From Candidatus Saccharimonadota bacterium (lineage in GTDB: Bacteria; Patescibacteriota; Saccharimonadia; Saccharimonadales; EFPC-124), in NCBI GenBank assembly GCA_016880595.1, contig JAEHDC010000034.1, positions 1 through 22,432 on the forward strand: DNA of 22,432 nt, read 5' to 3'. The position numbers were made by a program, and so were the translations under genes. Below, piece by piece: positions 1-7,668 of the stretch. The notes under the pieces are model-generated. The model saw nothing but the letters and a program-made list of their open reading frames with translations, had not been told where the DNA came from and made no database searches. The first letter of the stretch is position 1, and every line of letters begins with the position of its first letter.

Positions 1-157
1 CTCGACTTACGCAAAATCATTACCACCATCCCAATTCTAACTGGCTATAAACTATTTTTTCTTCCTCAGCATAGCTACGGCTATGCTTTGTCAGAAGAAA
101 ATAATTTCTATCTCAGTTAGAATTTAAGGTGGAGGCATTGATTTTGCGTATGTCGAG
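1..157. repeat. Long imperfect palindrome (possible MITE or structured RNA), left edge open
   Basis: The outer ends CTCGAC (1-6) and GTCGAG (152-157) are inverted copies. TACGCAAAATCA (8-19) matches its inverted copy at 139-150, and AATTCTAACTG (33-43) pairs with CAGTTAGAATT at about 114-124. The centre is a perfect 8-bp stem, AGCATAGC (68-75) with GCTATGCT (80-87), closed by a c(TACG)g tetraloop, the extra-stable UNCG type if transcribed. The arms are symmetric over about 75 bases with scattered mismatches and a few bases of length difference. There is no coding potential and no transposase in view. The element starts exactly at the window edge, so its true left end is unknown. A non-autonomous inverted-repeat element is the best guess; a large hairpin RNA is the alternative. 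Confidence 0.75.
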
Positions 158-297
158 TCGATTGGCTGACATCTTCGCTTCATTGCACAACTTCCAAAAT
201 CACCAATAGTATTGTACCTATCCATTTTTGCCTTGCATAGCGCTGAGAAAAAATTGTATTCTATAGTTAAGGTATTTAATAAAAAGAGGGCATATCA

Positions 298-1359
298 ATG
301 GACGAAGAGCAACAGAAGCAAATTAAGCCAGATCCGCAGCCAGGGGTTCCGGAGGCGGTTACGCCAGCTCCGGTTGAGCCTACTATAGGTGGACGCAAGA
401 AGAAAACCGGCCTTGTCGTTAGTATAATAATTATTTTGCTAGTTATTGCGGCTGGCGTTGGCTTTGGCGTTTACTACTATCTAACAAACACTCCAGAAAA
501 TCTAATGAAGGCTGCTGTCAATAATCTTAGTAAGCAGAATACAGTTTCGGCGCAGTATGAGCTTGCTGGCGATTCTGTGTTGGTTTCGGGCGGTTTTGCA
601 TATACAAGCGATTCGTCAAATACAAATAACAGCGAGGTAATTTTTAGTGTTGACGTTGACGACATAAGTGTTGACGCGCGCGCATTGTCGTTGGGTAACG
701 ATTTGTATATTAAGGCTTCTGGTCTCGGCAGCTTGGGGTCAATCGTTGCCTCAATGAGTGGGACAACAGATGCGGATGTAATTGCGCAATATGTGGCTTT
801 GTTTGAAACTTTGGATAACAGGTGGATTAGCATTACTGCTGACGAAATCGGATCTATGATTTCGACCGACACCAGTGTTGAAGGCGTTCCGACCAAAGCA
901 GAGCTAGATAGGGTCGTTAGCATTTACAACAAACACACGTTCATAAAAGCAGACACAGTTTACTCTGACGAAACAGTGGACAGCAGCAACTGTGCTCACT
1001 TTAGCATTATGTTTGATAAGGCTCAGGCCGTGGCATTTTTACAAGAACTGCAAGATGCAAACTTAGCAGACATAACTGTTACCGATGACAACATCACAGA
1101 ATTGCAAAACAGTGATATGGCTATAGACGGCACAGTTGACCTCTGGATTGCGCGTGATTCCAAGACATTTAAGAAGATTGTTGTAGACAGCACGGCTGAA
1201 GACGCCATGGGGAGTTTGACGCTTACATTCACGTCGGCAACTCCTAGCTTTGACGCCTTTACTGCGCCAAGCAGCGCATCGTCAATAACGGATATACTTA
1301 CGGAGATTTACGGCACGACTGTTACAACAGAAACAATAGAAGACACAACAGTCTACTAG
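298..1359 (+). CDS. Membrane-anchored extracellular protein of unknown function
   Basis: 353 aa. Residues 1-37 are a Pro/Glu/Lys-rich cytoplasmic tail ending in the basic patch GGRKKK. One hydrophobic helix spans about 38-61, and the remaining ~290 residues are polar, Ser/Thr/Asp-rich and predicted to be outside. There are no signal-peptidase or lipobox motifs, so it should stay tethered as a type II (N-in) protein. Segments such as LYIKASGLG faintly recall LppX/LprG-like lipid-binding folds, but that is only a guess. The start follows an AAGAGGG ribosome site at about 285-290. A weak promoter (TTGCAT 233-238, TATTCT 257-262) lies upstream. The N-terminal design (Pro-rich tail plus single helix) is shared with the binding protein at 12348-13634. 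Confidence 0.8.
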   Translation: MDEEQQKQIKPDPQPGVPEAVTPAPVEPTIGGRKKKTGLVVSIIIILLVIAAGVGFGVYYYLTNTPENLMKAAVNNLSKQNTVSAQYELAGDSVLVSGGFAYTSDSSNTNNSEVIFSVDVDDISVDARALSLGNDLYIKASGLGSLGSIVASMSGTTDADVIAQYVALFETLDNRWISITADEIGSMISTDTSVEGVPTKAELDRVVSIYNKHTFIKADTVYSDETVDSSNCAHFSIMFDKAQAVAFLQELQDANLADITVTDDNITELQNSDMAIDGTVDLWIARDSKTFKKIVVDSTAEDAMGSLTLTFTSATPSFDAFTAPSSASSITDILTEIYGTTVTTETIEDTTVY

Positions 1360-1392
1360 CAAGATTCTTCAAAAATTCCGGGCAATGTAGGT

Positions 1393-1398
1393 TATACT
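1393..1398 (+). promoter_or_regulatory. -10 box of a predicted leaderless murF transcript
   Basis: TATACT ends ten bases before the murF ATG (1408). Transcription should therefore start at or within a few bases of the start codon, leaving no room for a Shine-Dalgarno site, and none is seen. No good -35 is present. Confidence 0.5.
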
Positions 1399-1407
1399 AT
1401 ATGCAAG

Positions 1408-2706
1408 ATGCTCAAAAAAATAGTCACTAAAATGCTAGAAAAGCGAGCTGCAAAGCTCCTGCAAAAAAATAAGCCAAAGGTGGTAGCGGTTGTTGGCAGT
1501 GCTGGTAAAACTAGCACCAAGCTGGCAATCGCTGCTGTTTTAGAAGAAAAATATCGCGTACTAACGCATTATAGCAATTACAACACGCCTATTGGTTTGC
1601 CAATGTCCCTGTTTGATCTTCACATTCCGCCAAAGGTACATAGTATTGCGGCTTGGATAGGCGTTTTTAGTGAGATTTCTAAAAAGCTGCGCGAGCCGTA
1701 TCCGTATGACGTGGTGGTGGTTGAGCTTGGCGCCGATCATCCTGGCGATATTGACTATTTTAAGTCGTACATCAAACCAGACATTGCGGTTGTTACAGCT
1801 GTTGCCGAAGAGCACATGGAGTTTTTTGGCAATCTGGAAGCTGTTGCTAAAGAGGAGCTTGGCGTTGCCAGCTTTGCCAATTTAACACTTATAAACCGCG
1901 ATGACGTTAGCGCAGAATACGCAAAGTTTGTGCCAGACGGAATTAACATCGACACCTTTGGTACAAGTGGCATTGCAGAATACCATTTTTTAAGTGATAG
2001 CTATAAACCGGGAGAAGGCTTTAGCGGCACGTTTGTCTCGCCGGAGTTTAAAGAGCAAAAAGTCACCTTGCATGTTGTTGGCGAGCATAATATTCGCGGC
2101 GTGGTGGCGGCCGGTGCAGTTGGCATAAAAATGGGCTTGAGTGCCGAGCAAGTGATTGCCGGAATGCAAAAAGTCGTACCAGTTTTTGGCCGAATGAACC
2201 TGCTGCGAGGTCTGGACGAAACCATAATTATAGATGATAGCTACAACGCCAGCCCAATTTCTACCATTGCGGCGCTGCAAACTTTGTATGTTTTTCCAGC
2301 AAAACAACGCATTGCAATTTTGGGCTCCATGAACGAGCTTGGGCAGTTCTCGAAAGAAGCTCATAGACGCGTTGGTGAAGCCTGTGATTCGGCGCTGCTA
2401 GATTGGGTCATTACAATTGGTCAAGATGCGCAAAAATATTTAGCGCCAGTGGCAGAAGCACGCGGCTGCCGCGTAAGGTGTTTTGTTAGTCCTTATGAAG
2501 CTGGCGCGTGCGTCCATCAACTCATGCAACCCGGCGCTGTAATCCTGGTAAAAGGTTCGCAGAACCGAGTTTTTGCCGAGGAAGCAATTAAAATTTTATT
2601 GCATAGCACAGATGACGAAGAAAAACTGGTTCGCCAAAGTCCAGATTGGTTAGAAATAAAAGAGAAGCAATTTGGTAAATTCTCAAAGCCCGTAGATGAT
2701 GATTAA
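1408..2706 (+). CDS. murF: MurF-type Mur ligase lacking the N-terminal substrate domain
   Basis: 432 aa, cytoplasmic. MurF adds D-Ala-D-Ala to the UDP-MurNAc-tripeptide in peptidoglycan synthesis. Seen: Mur ligase P-loop GSAGKTST (30-37), VELGADHPGDI (105-115), GEHNIR (225-230, start of the distal part), the MurF-typical DDSYNASP (276-283) and LGSMNELG (305-312). In typical MurF the P-loop lies roughly 100 residues in, after a UDP-MurNAc-binding domain. Here it starts at residue 30, after a short basic helix, so that domain is absent. Start 1408 is set by the helix leading straight into the first strand and by the -10 box just upstream. Cyanophycin-synthetase-like ligases share the fold, but the DDSYNASP/ELG pair favours MurF. 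No other mur gene is in the window. Confidence 0.85.
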   Translation: MLKKIVTKMLEKRAAKLLQKNKPKVVAVVGSAGKTSTKLAIAAVLEEKYRVLTHYSNYNTPIGLPMSLFDLHIPPKVHSIAAWIGVFSEISKKLREPYPYDVVVVELGADHPGDIDYFKSYIKPDIAVVTAVAEEHMEFFGNLEAVAKEELGVASFANLTLINRDDVSAEYAKFVPDGINIDTFGTSGIAEYHFLSDSYKPGEGFSGTFVSPEFKEQKVTLHVVGEHNIRGVVAAGAVGIKMGLSAEQVIAGMQKVVPVFGRMNLLRGLDETIIIDDSYNASPISTIAALQTLYVFPAKQRIAILGSMNELGQFSKEAHRRVGEACDSALLDWVITIGQDAQKYLAPVAEARGCRVRCFVSPYEAGACVHQLMQPGAVILVKGSQNRVFAEEAIKILLHSTDDEEKLVRQSPDWLEIKEKQFGKFSKPVDDD

Positions 2707-2712
2707 TTTTTC

Positions 2713-2740
2713 GGGCGCGCAAGGTTTCCCTGGCGCGCCC
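2713..2740. terminator. GC-rich hairpin between convergent genes
   Basis: Perfect 8-bp stem GGGCGCGC (2713-2720) with GCGCGCCC (2733-2740) and a 12-base loop that can pair further. It lies between murF (+) and the secreted protein (-). It has no immediate T-run on either strand, so termination is inferred from position. Confidence 0.5.
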
Positions 2741-2744
2741 TAGA

Positions 2745-3626
2745 TCAGCCCCTCTTTTTGTGCAGGTACCAAAGTATATAAACGCCGATGCCGATAAGCA
2801 AAAACCCAATGAAAGTCAGTGCAATAGTGAAGCTATTAAAAAACTGATGTTCTTTGCCGCTACTAGCCCCTGTAGTTTTGGTCGCTGTAGCATGAGTGCT
2901 TGCTCTGATGCTGGGCGATTTTGCCTCAGCTGAAATCGAAGCAGAAACTGAGGCCGAAGCCGATGCTGATGCTGACTCTGAACTCCTCGAAGCTGATGGC
3001 GTTGGCGATGCGGAGCTATTACAATTCACTAAAATATTATCTTGTGCGCTATCGTTAGCCCAACTTACAATCACGCCGTACAAGCCATTTGTAGCCGGCC
3101 CAAAACTAAAAGTTTTACCACTGCCGGCTGCTATGTTAGCTGTCTGCGTGGAGAAGTTCTCTACTTCAATTGTAAAATTCAAGCTTACAGAACTGTTATT
3201 TTTGATTGTTACCGTAATATTTGCCGCGCCATTGCTGCATTGCGAAGCATTTATCGTAACGCTAGGCTCTGCCAAGTCTTGACAGGTGACTGTTTTGAGT
3301 TCAAAGCTTCCATTCCAGTCAGCCAAAACAGTGGCAGCTGCCATATTGCTGCGGTCAATTGGCGAGGACAGCGAGACGTTGTAAGACGCCGTATCGCCAT
3401 CAATGCTGGTAGCTGCAAAATCGCCAGAGCCATCTTCCATAAAAACCGTAATAACCGGTGCATCATAGATTTTTGTAATAACAAAAACGGCTGCGACCTC
3501 AAATTGGTCCCCCCCGCATCTTGCTGAGCTGACTGCCGTGATAGTCTTTGTAGAATCTGCAGCAGCCGGAGTTGCTAAAGCAAAAATGCCAAAAAAACAG
3601 ATTAGAGTCACAAAAAAACGTCTCAT
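2745..3626 (-). CDS. Secreted, C-terminally anchored Ser/Ala-rich surface protein
   Basis: 293 aa. A Sec signal peptide spans about residues 1-23 (basic start, hydrophobic core, TPAAA before ADST). An extracellular region of about 180 residues is rich in Thr, Asn, Val and Asp and looks like two beta-sandwich-type segments, with isolated cysteines (SARCGGD, VTCQD, ASQCSN, LVNCNS). A low-complexity Ser/Ala stalk (about 205-250) follows, then a transmembrane helix near the C-terminus and the tail HKKRG. No LPXTG motif precedes the helix, so anchoring is by the helix and not by sortase. GGAG lies 5-8 bases before the ATG. The architecture (signal peptide, beta domain, Ser stalk, helix) suggests an adhesin or surface-display role, which is inference. 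The stop is TGA. Confidence 0.8.
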   Translation of the reverse strand: MRRFFVTLICFFGIFALATPAAADSTKTITAVSSARCGGDQFEVAAVFVITKIYDAPVITVFMEDGSGDFAATSIDGDTASYNVSLSSPIDRSNMAAATVLADWNGSFELKTVTCQDLAEPSVTINASQCSNGAANITVTIKNNSSVSLNFTIEVENFSTQTANIAAGSGKTFSFGPATNGLYGVIVSWANDSAQDNILVNCNSSASPTPSASRSSESASASASASVSASISAEAKSPSIRASTHATATKTTGASSGKEHQFFNSFTIALTFIGFLLIGIGVYILWYLHKKRG

Positions 3627-3696
3627 AGCCGCTCCAAGAATTAAGAAGAAGGCTGATTAGATGCGTGCGAGGCCAAAAGGCAACGCAACTTGATAT

Positions 3697-3705
3697 ATTA
3701 TAACA
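3697..3705 (-). promoter_or_regulatory. Extended -10 promoter for the secreted Ser/Ala-rich protein
   Basis: The minus strand reads TGT TATAAT (TGn plus a perfect -10 hexamer), about 70 bases before the ATG at 3626. No good -35 is at standard spacing, as expected for an extended -10 promoter. Confidence 0.5.
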
Positions 3706-3741
3706 TAAGAATTTGCAAGGTGGTTATAATTTGGTGGCTGT

Positions 3742-3770
3742 TTGAATTTAAACCCGCTAAACTGTATAAT
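3742..3770 (+). promoter_or_regulatory. Sigma-70-type promoter for leuS
   Basis: TTGAAT (3742-3747), 17-base spacer, TATAAT (3765-3770). A second TATAAT sits at 3725-3730. The leader of about 100 bases contains the palindrome CCCCGCGGGG (3819-3828) followed by a T6 run (3835-3840), which could form a weak attenuator. No T-box consensus is visible. No Shine-Dalgarno precedes the leuS ATG; the last 30 bases are nearly all A/T. Confidence 0.6.
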
Positions 3771-3876
3771 ATTTATAAATATGTTTGTTTTTAATTGCTC
3801 AGTTGTCGCTCTTTTGCTCCCCGCGGGGATGTAATTTTTTGCCACGCCAACAATACAAAATTTAATTTTTAATTTT

Positions 3877-6321
3877 ATGAAACGATACAATCCTTCCCAA
3901 ATCGAACCAAAATGGCAAAAAGAGTGGGCTGACCAACAAGCCTACAAAGCCAAAGATTCTAGCCAAAAACAAAAGTATTATGCGCTGAGCATGTTCCCGT
4001 ACCCAAGCGGCGTTGGGCTGCACATTGGTCACGTTCGTAATTTTACAATAACAGATGTGGCGGCGCGGTTTATGCGCATGCAAGGCCATGAAGTTTTGCA
4101 GCCAATGGGTTGGGATAGCTTTGGTTTGCCGGGCGAAAATTATGCCATTAAAACTGGTCAAGCGCCACAAATTACCACCAAAATCAACACAGACAATTTC
4201 CGCAAACAAGCCAAGCACCTTGGTCTTTCAATAGATTGGAGTCGGGAGATTGGCAGCTCTGACCCAAGTTATTACAAGTGGACACAATGGTTCTTTTTGC
4301 TTTTATATAAACGCGGTTTGGCTTATCAAAAAGAAAGCGCGCAGTTTTGGTGCAACGAATGCAAAACCGTTTTGGCTAACGAACAGGTTATAAATGGCTG
4401 TTGCTGGCGGCATGAAGATTTGCCAGTGGTCAAAAAAAATCTTAAGCAATGGTTTTTTAAGATAACAGATTACGCTGATCGGCTAGAAAGCGGGTTGGAA
4501 GATTTGGACTGGCCGCAGCCAATAAAAACCATGCAGCGCAATTGGATTGGTCGTAGCAAAGGCGCAGAGATCAAATTTATGGTCGGCAACGAGCCGCTTA
4601 CGGTTTTTACCACGCGGCCGGATACTCTGTTTGGCGCCACTTTTATGGTTCTGGCGCCAGAGCACCCGCTTGTTAGCAAGGTGGCGACAGAAGAGCAAAA
4701 AGCAGAAGTCAGCAGATATATTCGTCAGGCTCAAACCAAAACTGACATCGACCGCATGGACGAAAATCGCGAAAAGACAGGTGTTTTTACTGGTAGCTAT
4801 GCAGTTAATCCAGTTAATGGCACGCAAATTCCAGTTTGGATTGCCGACTACGTTTTGATGGGCTACGGCACTGGTGCAATTGTGGCCGTGCCAGCGCACG
4901 ATGAGCGCGACTACGAGTTTGCTAAAAAGTTTGATCTGCCAATTATTGATGTTATCAAACTAGAAGAGTCTAATTTAGCTGGCCAGGATCTTTGTTATTG
5001 CGGCGAAGGAATTATGGCCAACTCTGGCAAGTATGACGGTCAGCCGAGCAGCGAAGTTCGTGAAAAAATTGTGGCAGATTTGGCTGTGAGTGGTGCAGCT
5101 AAGGAGAGGATTAATTACAAAATTCGCGACTGGCTGATTAGCCGCCAGCGTTATTGGGGCGCACCAATTCCAATTGTTCATTGCCAAAAGTGTGGCGCAG
5201 TGCCGGTTCCAGATGATCAACTTCCTGTGGTTTTACCTGAGCTTGAGGATTTTCATCCAACTGGCGATGGTCGTTCACCTCTGGCGAAAGCTAAAGATTG
5301 GGTTAATGTGACTTGTCCAAAATGCGGCGGCCAAGCTCAGCGTGAAACCGACACAATGGACGGTTTTGCCTGTAGTAGTTGGTATTTTTTGCGTTTTGCT
5401 GACCCACATAACAACAAACAGGCTTTTTCTAAAGAGTTGGCTGAGAAGTGGCTGCCGGTGGATCTGTATGTTGGCGGCGCCGAGCACGCCGTCATGCACT
5501 TGCTTTACGCTCGAATGTGGACAAAAGTTATGTTTGATGCTGGGCTAATTAACTTTGATGAGCCGTTTAAAGGCTTACGCAACCAGGGATTGTTGCTGGC
5601 GCCAGATGGAACTAAATTCAGCAAAAGCAAGGGCAATGGCGTTGACCCAGAAGATATAATTAACAGTGGTTACGGCGCTGATGCGCTGCGCACAACCATG
5701 ATGTTTTTGGCGCCGTTTGACCAATATACTCCGTGGAGTCCGGAGGGTTTGGGCGGAGTTTATCGCTTTTTGAACCGCGTTTGGACACTCGCGCAAGAGG
5801 TGCTAGAAGCTGGTGAAGGCACAGGGGAGGAAAATTTGGAGATTCGCCAGGTTGTTCATCAAACCATCAAAAAAGTTACTTCAGACATGCACCGCCTTGG
5901 CTATAATACGGCAATTGCTGCGCTTATGGAGTTGACAAATCAGCTATACAAGCTGCGGTCAGACGCACCGTTTGCTAAGCATCAAACCGAGTGGCGCGAG
6001 GCGATTTTGGCCGCCACCAAGCTGTTGACGCCATTTGCACCACACATGGCCGAAGAACTTTGGCAACAATTTGGCAACCAAGGCTCAGTGCACAAAGCCG
6101 ACTGGCCAGCTTGGGACGAAAAATATTTGGTGGTCAAAAATGTTACAATTGTTGTACAAGTTAATGGTAAGGTTCGCGCTCGTATAGAAGTGTCTGCTGA
6201 CGCTTCGCAAACAGAGGTAGAAAGTCAGGCGTTGGCTAACGAAAACGTTACAACATACGTTGGCAACCAAAAACCGCGCGTATTTTACGTTCCAGGCAGA
6301 GTGATTAATTTGGTGGTCTAG
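3877..6321 (+). CDS. leuS: Leucyl-tRNA synthetase
   Basis: 814 aa, full length for the bacterial family. Class I synthetase that charges tRNA-Leu in the cytosol. Domain marks in order: N-terminal Rossmann fold with HIGH (49-52) in the PYPSGVGLHIGH context; a Cys-containing zinc-type segment (WCNECK, GCCWRHED); the CP1 editing domain beginning near 225, with TTRPDTLFG at about 245 and the YGTGAIVAVPAHDERDYEF region; a second Cys pair set (HCQKCG and TCPKCG); KFSKS (580-584, the KMSKS loop); anticodon-binding helices; and a C-terminal domain with VQVNGKVRA. Editing and synthetic sites look intact. The gene stands alone with its own promoter and has an A/T-rich leader with no Shine-Dalgarno site. 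Confidence 0.97.
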   Translation: MKRYNPSQIEPKWQKEWADQQAYKAKDSSQKQKYYALSMFPYPSGVGLHIGHVRNFTITDVAARFMRMQGHEVLQPMGWDSFGLPGENYAIKTGQAPQITTKINTDNFRKQAKHLGLSIDWSREIGSSDPSYYKWTQWFFLLLYKRGLAYQKESAQFWCNECKTVLANEQVINGCCWRHEDLPVVKKNLKQWFFKITDYADRLESGLEDLDWPQPIKTMQRNWIGRSKGAEIKFMVGNEPLTVFTTRPDTLFGATFMVLAPEHPLVSKVATEEQKAEVSRYIRQAQTKTDIDRMDENREKTGVFTGSYAVNPVNGTQIPVWIADYVLMGYGTGAIVAVPAHDERDYEFAKKFDLPIIDVIKLEESNLAGQDLCYCGEGIMANSGKYDGQPSSEVREKIVADLAVSGAAKERINYKIRDWLISRQRYWGAPIPIVHCQKCGAVPVPDDQLPVVLPELEDFHPTGDGRSPLAKAKDWVNVTCPKCGGQAQRETDTMDGFACSSWYFLRFADPHNNKQAFSKELAEKWLPVDLYVGGAEHAVMHLLYARMWTKVMFDAGLINFDEPFKGLRNQGLLLAPDGTKFSKSKGNGVDPEDIINSGYGADALRTTMMFLAPFDQYTPWSPEGLGGVYRFLNRVWTLAQEVLEAGEGTGEENLEIRQVVHQTIKKVTSDMHRLGYNTAIAALMELTNQLYKLRSDAPFAKHQTEWREAILAATKLLTPFAPHMAEELWQQFGNQGSVHKADWPAWDEKYLVVKNVTIVVQVNGKVRARIEVSADASQTEVESQALANENVTTYVGNQKPRVFYVPGRVINLVV

Positions 6322-6399
6322 CAGCAGCCATCGTTAAGTCTTGGCCTGCGGGAAGCACAGTGTTGTTTGGAGAAGTTTTGTGACTCAGGTGTATAGACC

Positions 6400-6428
6400 T
6401 TGCTGTTTTCGTCATTTTGCCGTATAAT
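6400..6428 (+). promoter_or_regulatory. Sigma-70 promoter for the rpmF-nusB block
   Basis: TTGCTG (6400-6405), 17-base spacer, TATAAT (6423-6428). A strong AAGGAGGT ribosome site follows just before the ATG at 6476. Confidence 0.75.
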
Positions 6429-6475
6429 TAACGACAAGTAATTACAGTTTTAATACATAAGGAGGTTCCCTTAAG

Positions 6476-6676
6476 ATGGGTAAACCAAAAAAACAGACCT
6501 CACCACGCAAAACCGGCCTGCGCCGAAGTCACTTGCGCTTGGACTTGGCTCGCCGAGTGAATGGCTTGCTTTCCAAGGCTGGTGAAAAAGCAAAAGCATA
6601 TACAACCCGCCGTGAATCAGGCAAAAAATTTGCAACTCACAGCGAATCAGATAAAAAGCTTGCAGCTAAGAAGTAA
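6476..6676 (+). CDS. rpmF: Probable ribosomal protein L32 without zinc ribbon
   Basis: 66 aa, very basic. The first ~20 residues (PKKQTSPRKTGLRRSH) fit the L32 signature, in which PKxxTSxxRxxxRRSH begins most bL32 proteins. The usual C-terminal CxxC...C zinc ribbon is replaced by a Lys/Arg/Ser-rich tail with no cysteines. The strongest Shine-Dalgarno of the window (AAGGAGGT) and a near-consensus promoter fit an abundant ribosomal protein. It is followed 46 bases later by nusB. The gene could instead be another small basic RNA-binding protein; the N-terminal match is the main argument. Confidence 0.6.
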   Translation: MGKPKKQTSPRKTGLRRSHLRLDLARRVNGLLSKAGEKAKAYTTRRESGKKFATHSESDKKLAAKK

Positions 6677-6722
6677 GCTAATTCTAAGAATTTTAATGTA
6701 ATCTTTAACAAATTTCGAAAAT

Positions 6723-7190
6723 ATGGCATCTAACCGTCACCTTGGTCGCATTATTGCTTTACAGACTTTATATGAGTTTGAGTTTCGGCAAGCTTTAGCA
6801 GATGCTTCTGCTGATCTTGACGAGATCTTAAACCGCAATCTCGAGCGTTACGACGAGACAATTGAAGACAAAAAATTTGTAACCCAAATTGTGCATGGGG
6901 TAGAAAAAGAAAAAGACCGCCTCGATGCCATTATTCAGCCAATTGCGCCTGACTGGCCGCTTTCGCAAATTGCCAGGATTGATCTTGCAACTTTGCGAAT
7001 TGCTTTGTATGAACTAACCTCAGATAATGAGGTACCGCCTAAAGTGGCGATTAACGAAGCTGTGGAGCTGGCAAAGGCATTTGGCTCGGATAATTCCTCG
7101 AAGTTTATAAATGGAGTGCTTGGTACGGCGTACCGCACTATCCTCGAAGGAAAAACCGATGGCAGCAGCAATGCAAGTACCGAAGTTTGA
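6723..7190 (+). CDS. nusB: Transcription antitermination factor NusB
   Basis: 155 aa, all-helical. The N-terminal RNA-binding arginine region (SNRHLGRIIALQTLYEFEF) matches NusB. The C-terminal half carries the family signature around LRIALYEL and PPKVAINEAVELAKAFGSDNSSKFINGVLG. NusB pairs with NusE/S10 to bind boxA RNA and support rRNA transcription. The start ATG is preceded by an A/T-rich stretch with no Shine-Dalgarno; a TAATCT box (6699-6704) may provide a nearby start of transcription. The 3' end overlaps the nudix gene by about 32 bases, which implies translational coupling. Confidence 0.93.
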   Translation: MASNRHLGRIIALQTLYEFEFRQALADASADLDEILNRNLERYDETIEDKKFVTQIVHGVEKEKDRLDAIIQPIAPDWPLSQIARIDLATLRIALYELTSDNEVPPKVAINEAVELAKAFGSDNSSKFINGVLGTAYRTILEGKTDGSSNASTEV

Positions 7191-7668
7191 GAGGTTTCGC
7201 AAGTACTTTACTCGTAAAAAACCACTCATACAAGAAGTTATACGTGAACAGACCGCAGGCGGTGTGGTTTTTAGGCGTAATCCAAAAAATAATGAATTAG
7301 AGATGCTATTGACTCAGGATGCCAAGAATCGTTGGACAATTCCTAAGGGCCACATTGAAGAAGGTGAAACTGCCAAGGAAACTGCTGAGCGTGAAATTCG
7401 CGAAGAAACCGGCCTCAAAGAGATGGAGGTTATGGCTTGGCTTGGCAAAATCCATTTTCGTTATCGCCGTCAGCAAAGTTTGGTTTTAATGACAACACAA
7501 ATTTATCTGGTTTGGGGCAAGGGTGCCACTGGTGATCTTAACAAAGAAGAGTGGATGAACGGCATTGGATGGTTTAAAGTTAACGAGGCTCTTGATATGA
7601 TTGAGTATGAGGACATATCTAAATTAGTATTAATGGCAATGAAGAAAATTCGTCATGCAGGATTATAA
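7159..7668 (+). CDS. Nudix hydrolase
   Basis: 169 aa from the chosen start. It carries a perfect Nudix box: G-x5-E-x7-REUxEE-x-GU, read as GHIEEGE...REIREETGL. The box binds Mg2+ and hydrolyses nucleoside-diphosphate-linked substrates (NUDIX family; substrate unknown, for example oxidised dNTPs or dinucleoside polyphosphates). The ATG at 7159 is preferred because GAAGG (7146-7150) sits 8 bases upstream. An in-frame ATG at 7111 would add 16 residues with no ribosome site, deep inside nusB. The gene overlaps nusB by 32 bases and rnc by 14 bases, so nusB-nudix-rnc is a tightly coupled operon. Confidence 0.9.
   Translation: MAAAMQVPKFERFRKYFTRKKPLIQEVIREQTAGGVVFRRNPKNNELEMLLTQDAKNRWTIPKGHIEEGETAKETAEREIREETGLKEMEVMAWLGKIHFRYRRQQSLVLMTTQIYLVWGKGATGDLNKEEWMNGIGWFKVNEALDMIEYEDISKLVLMAMKKIRHAGL

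Noticed and set aside
477..923. Long antisense ORF opposite the anchored protein
   Set aside because: It mirrors a well-supported plus-strand gene, has no ribosome site, and shows no recognisable domain.
3042..3527. Plus-strand ORFs opposite the Ser/Ala-rich secreted protein
   Set aside because: The minus-strand gene has a signal peptide, TM anchor, promoter and ribosome site; the plus-strand frames are by-products.
3771..3876. T-box riboswitch in the leuS leader
   Set aside because: There is a CCCCGCGGGG palindrome and a T-run, but no T-box consensus or specifier stem, and the leader is too short.
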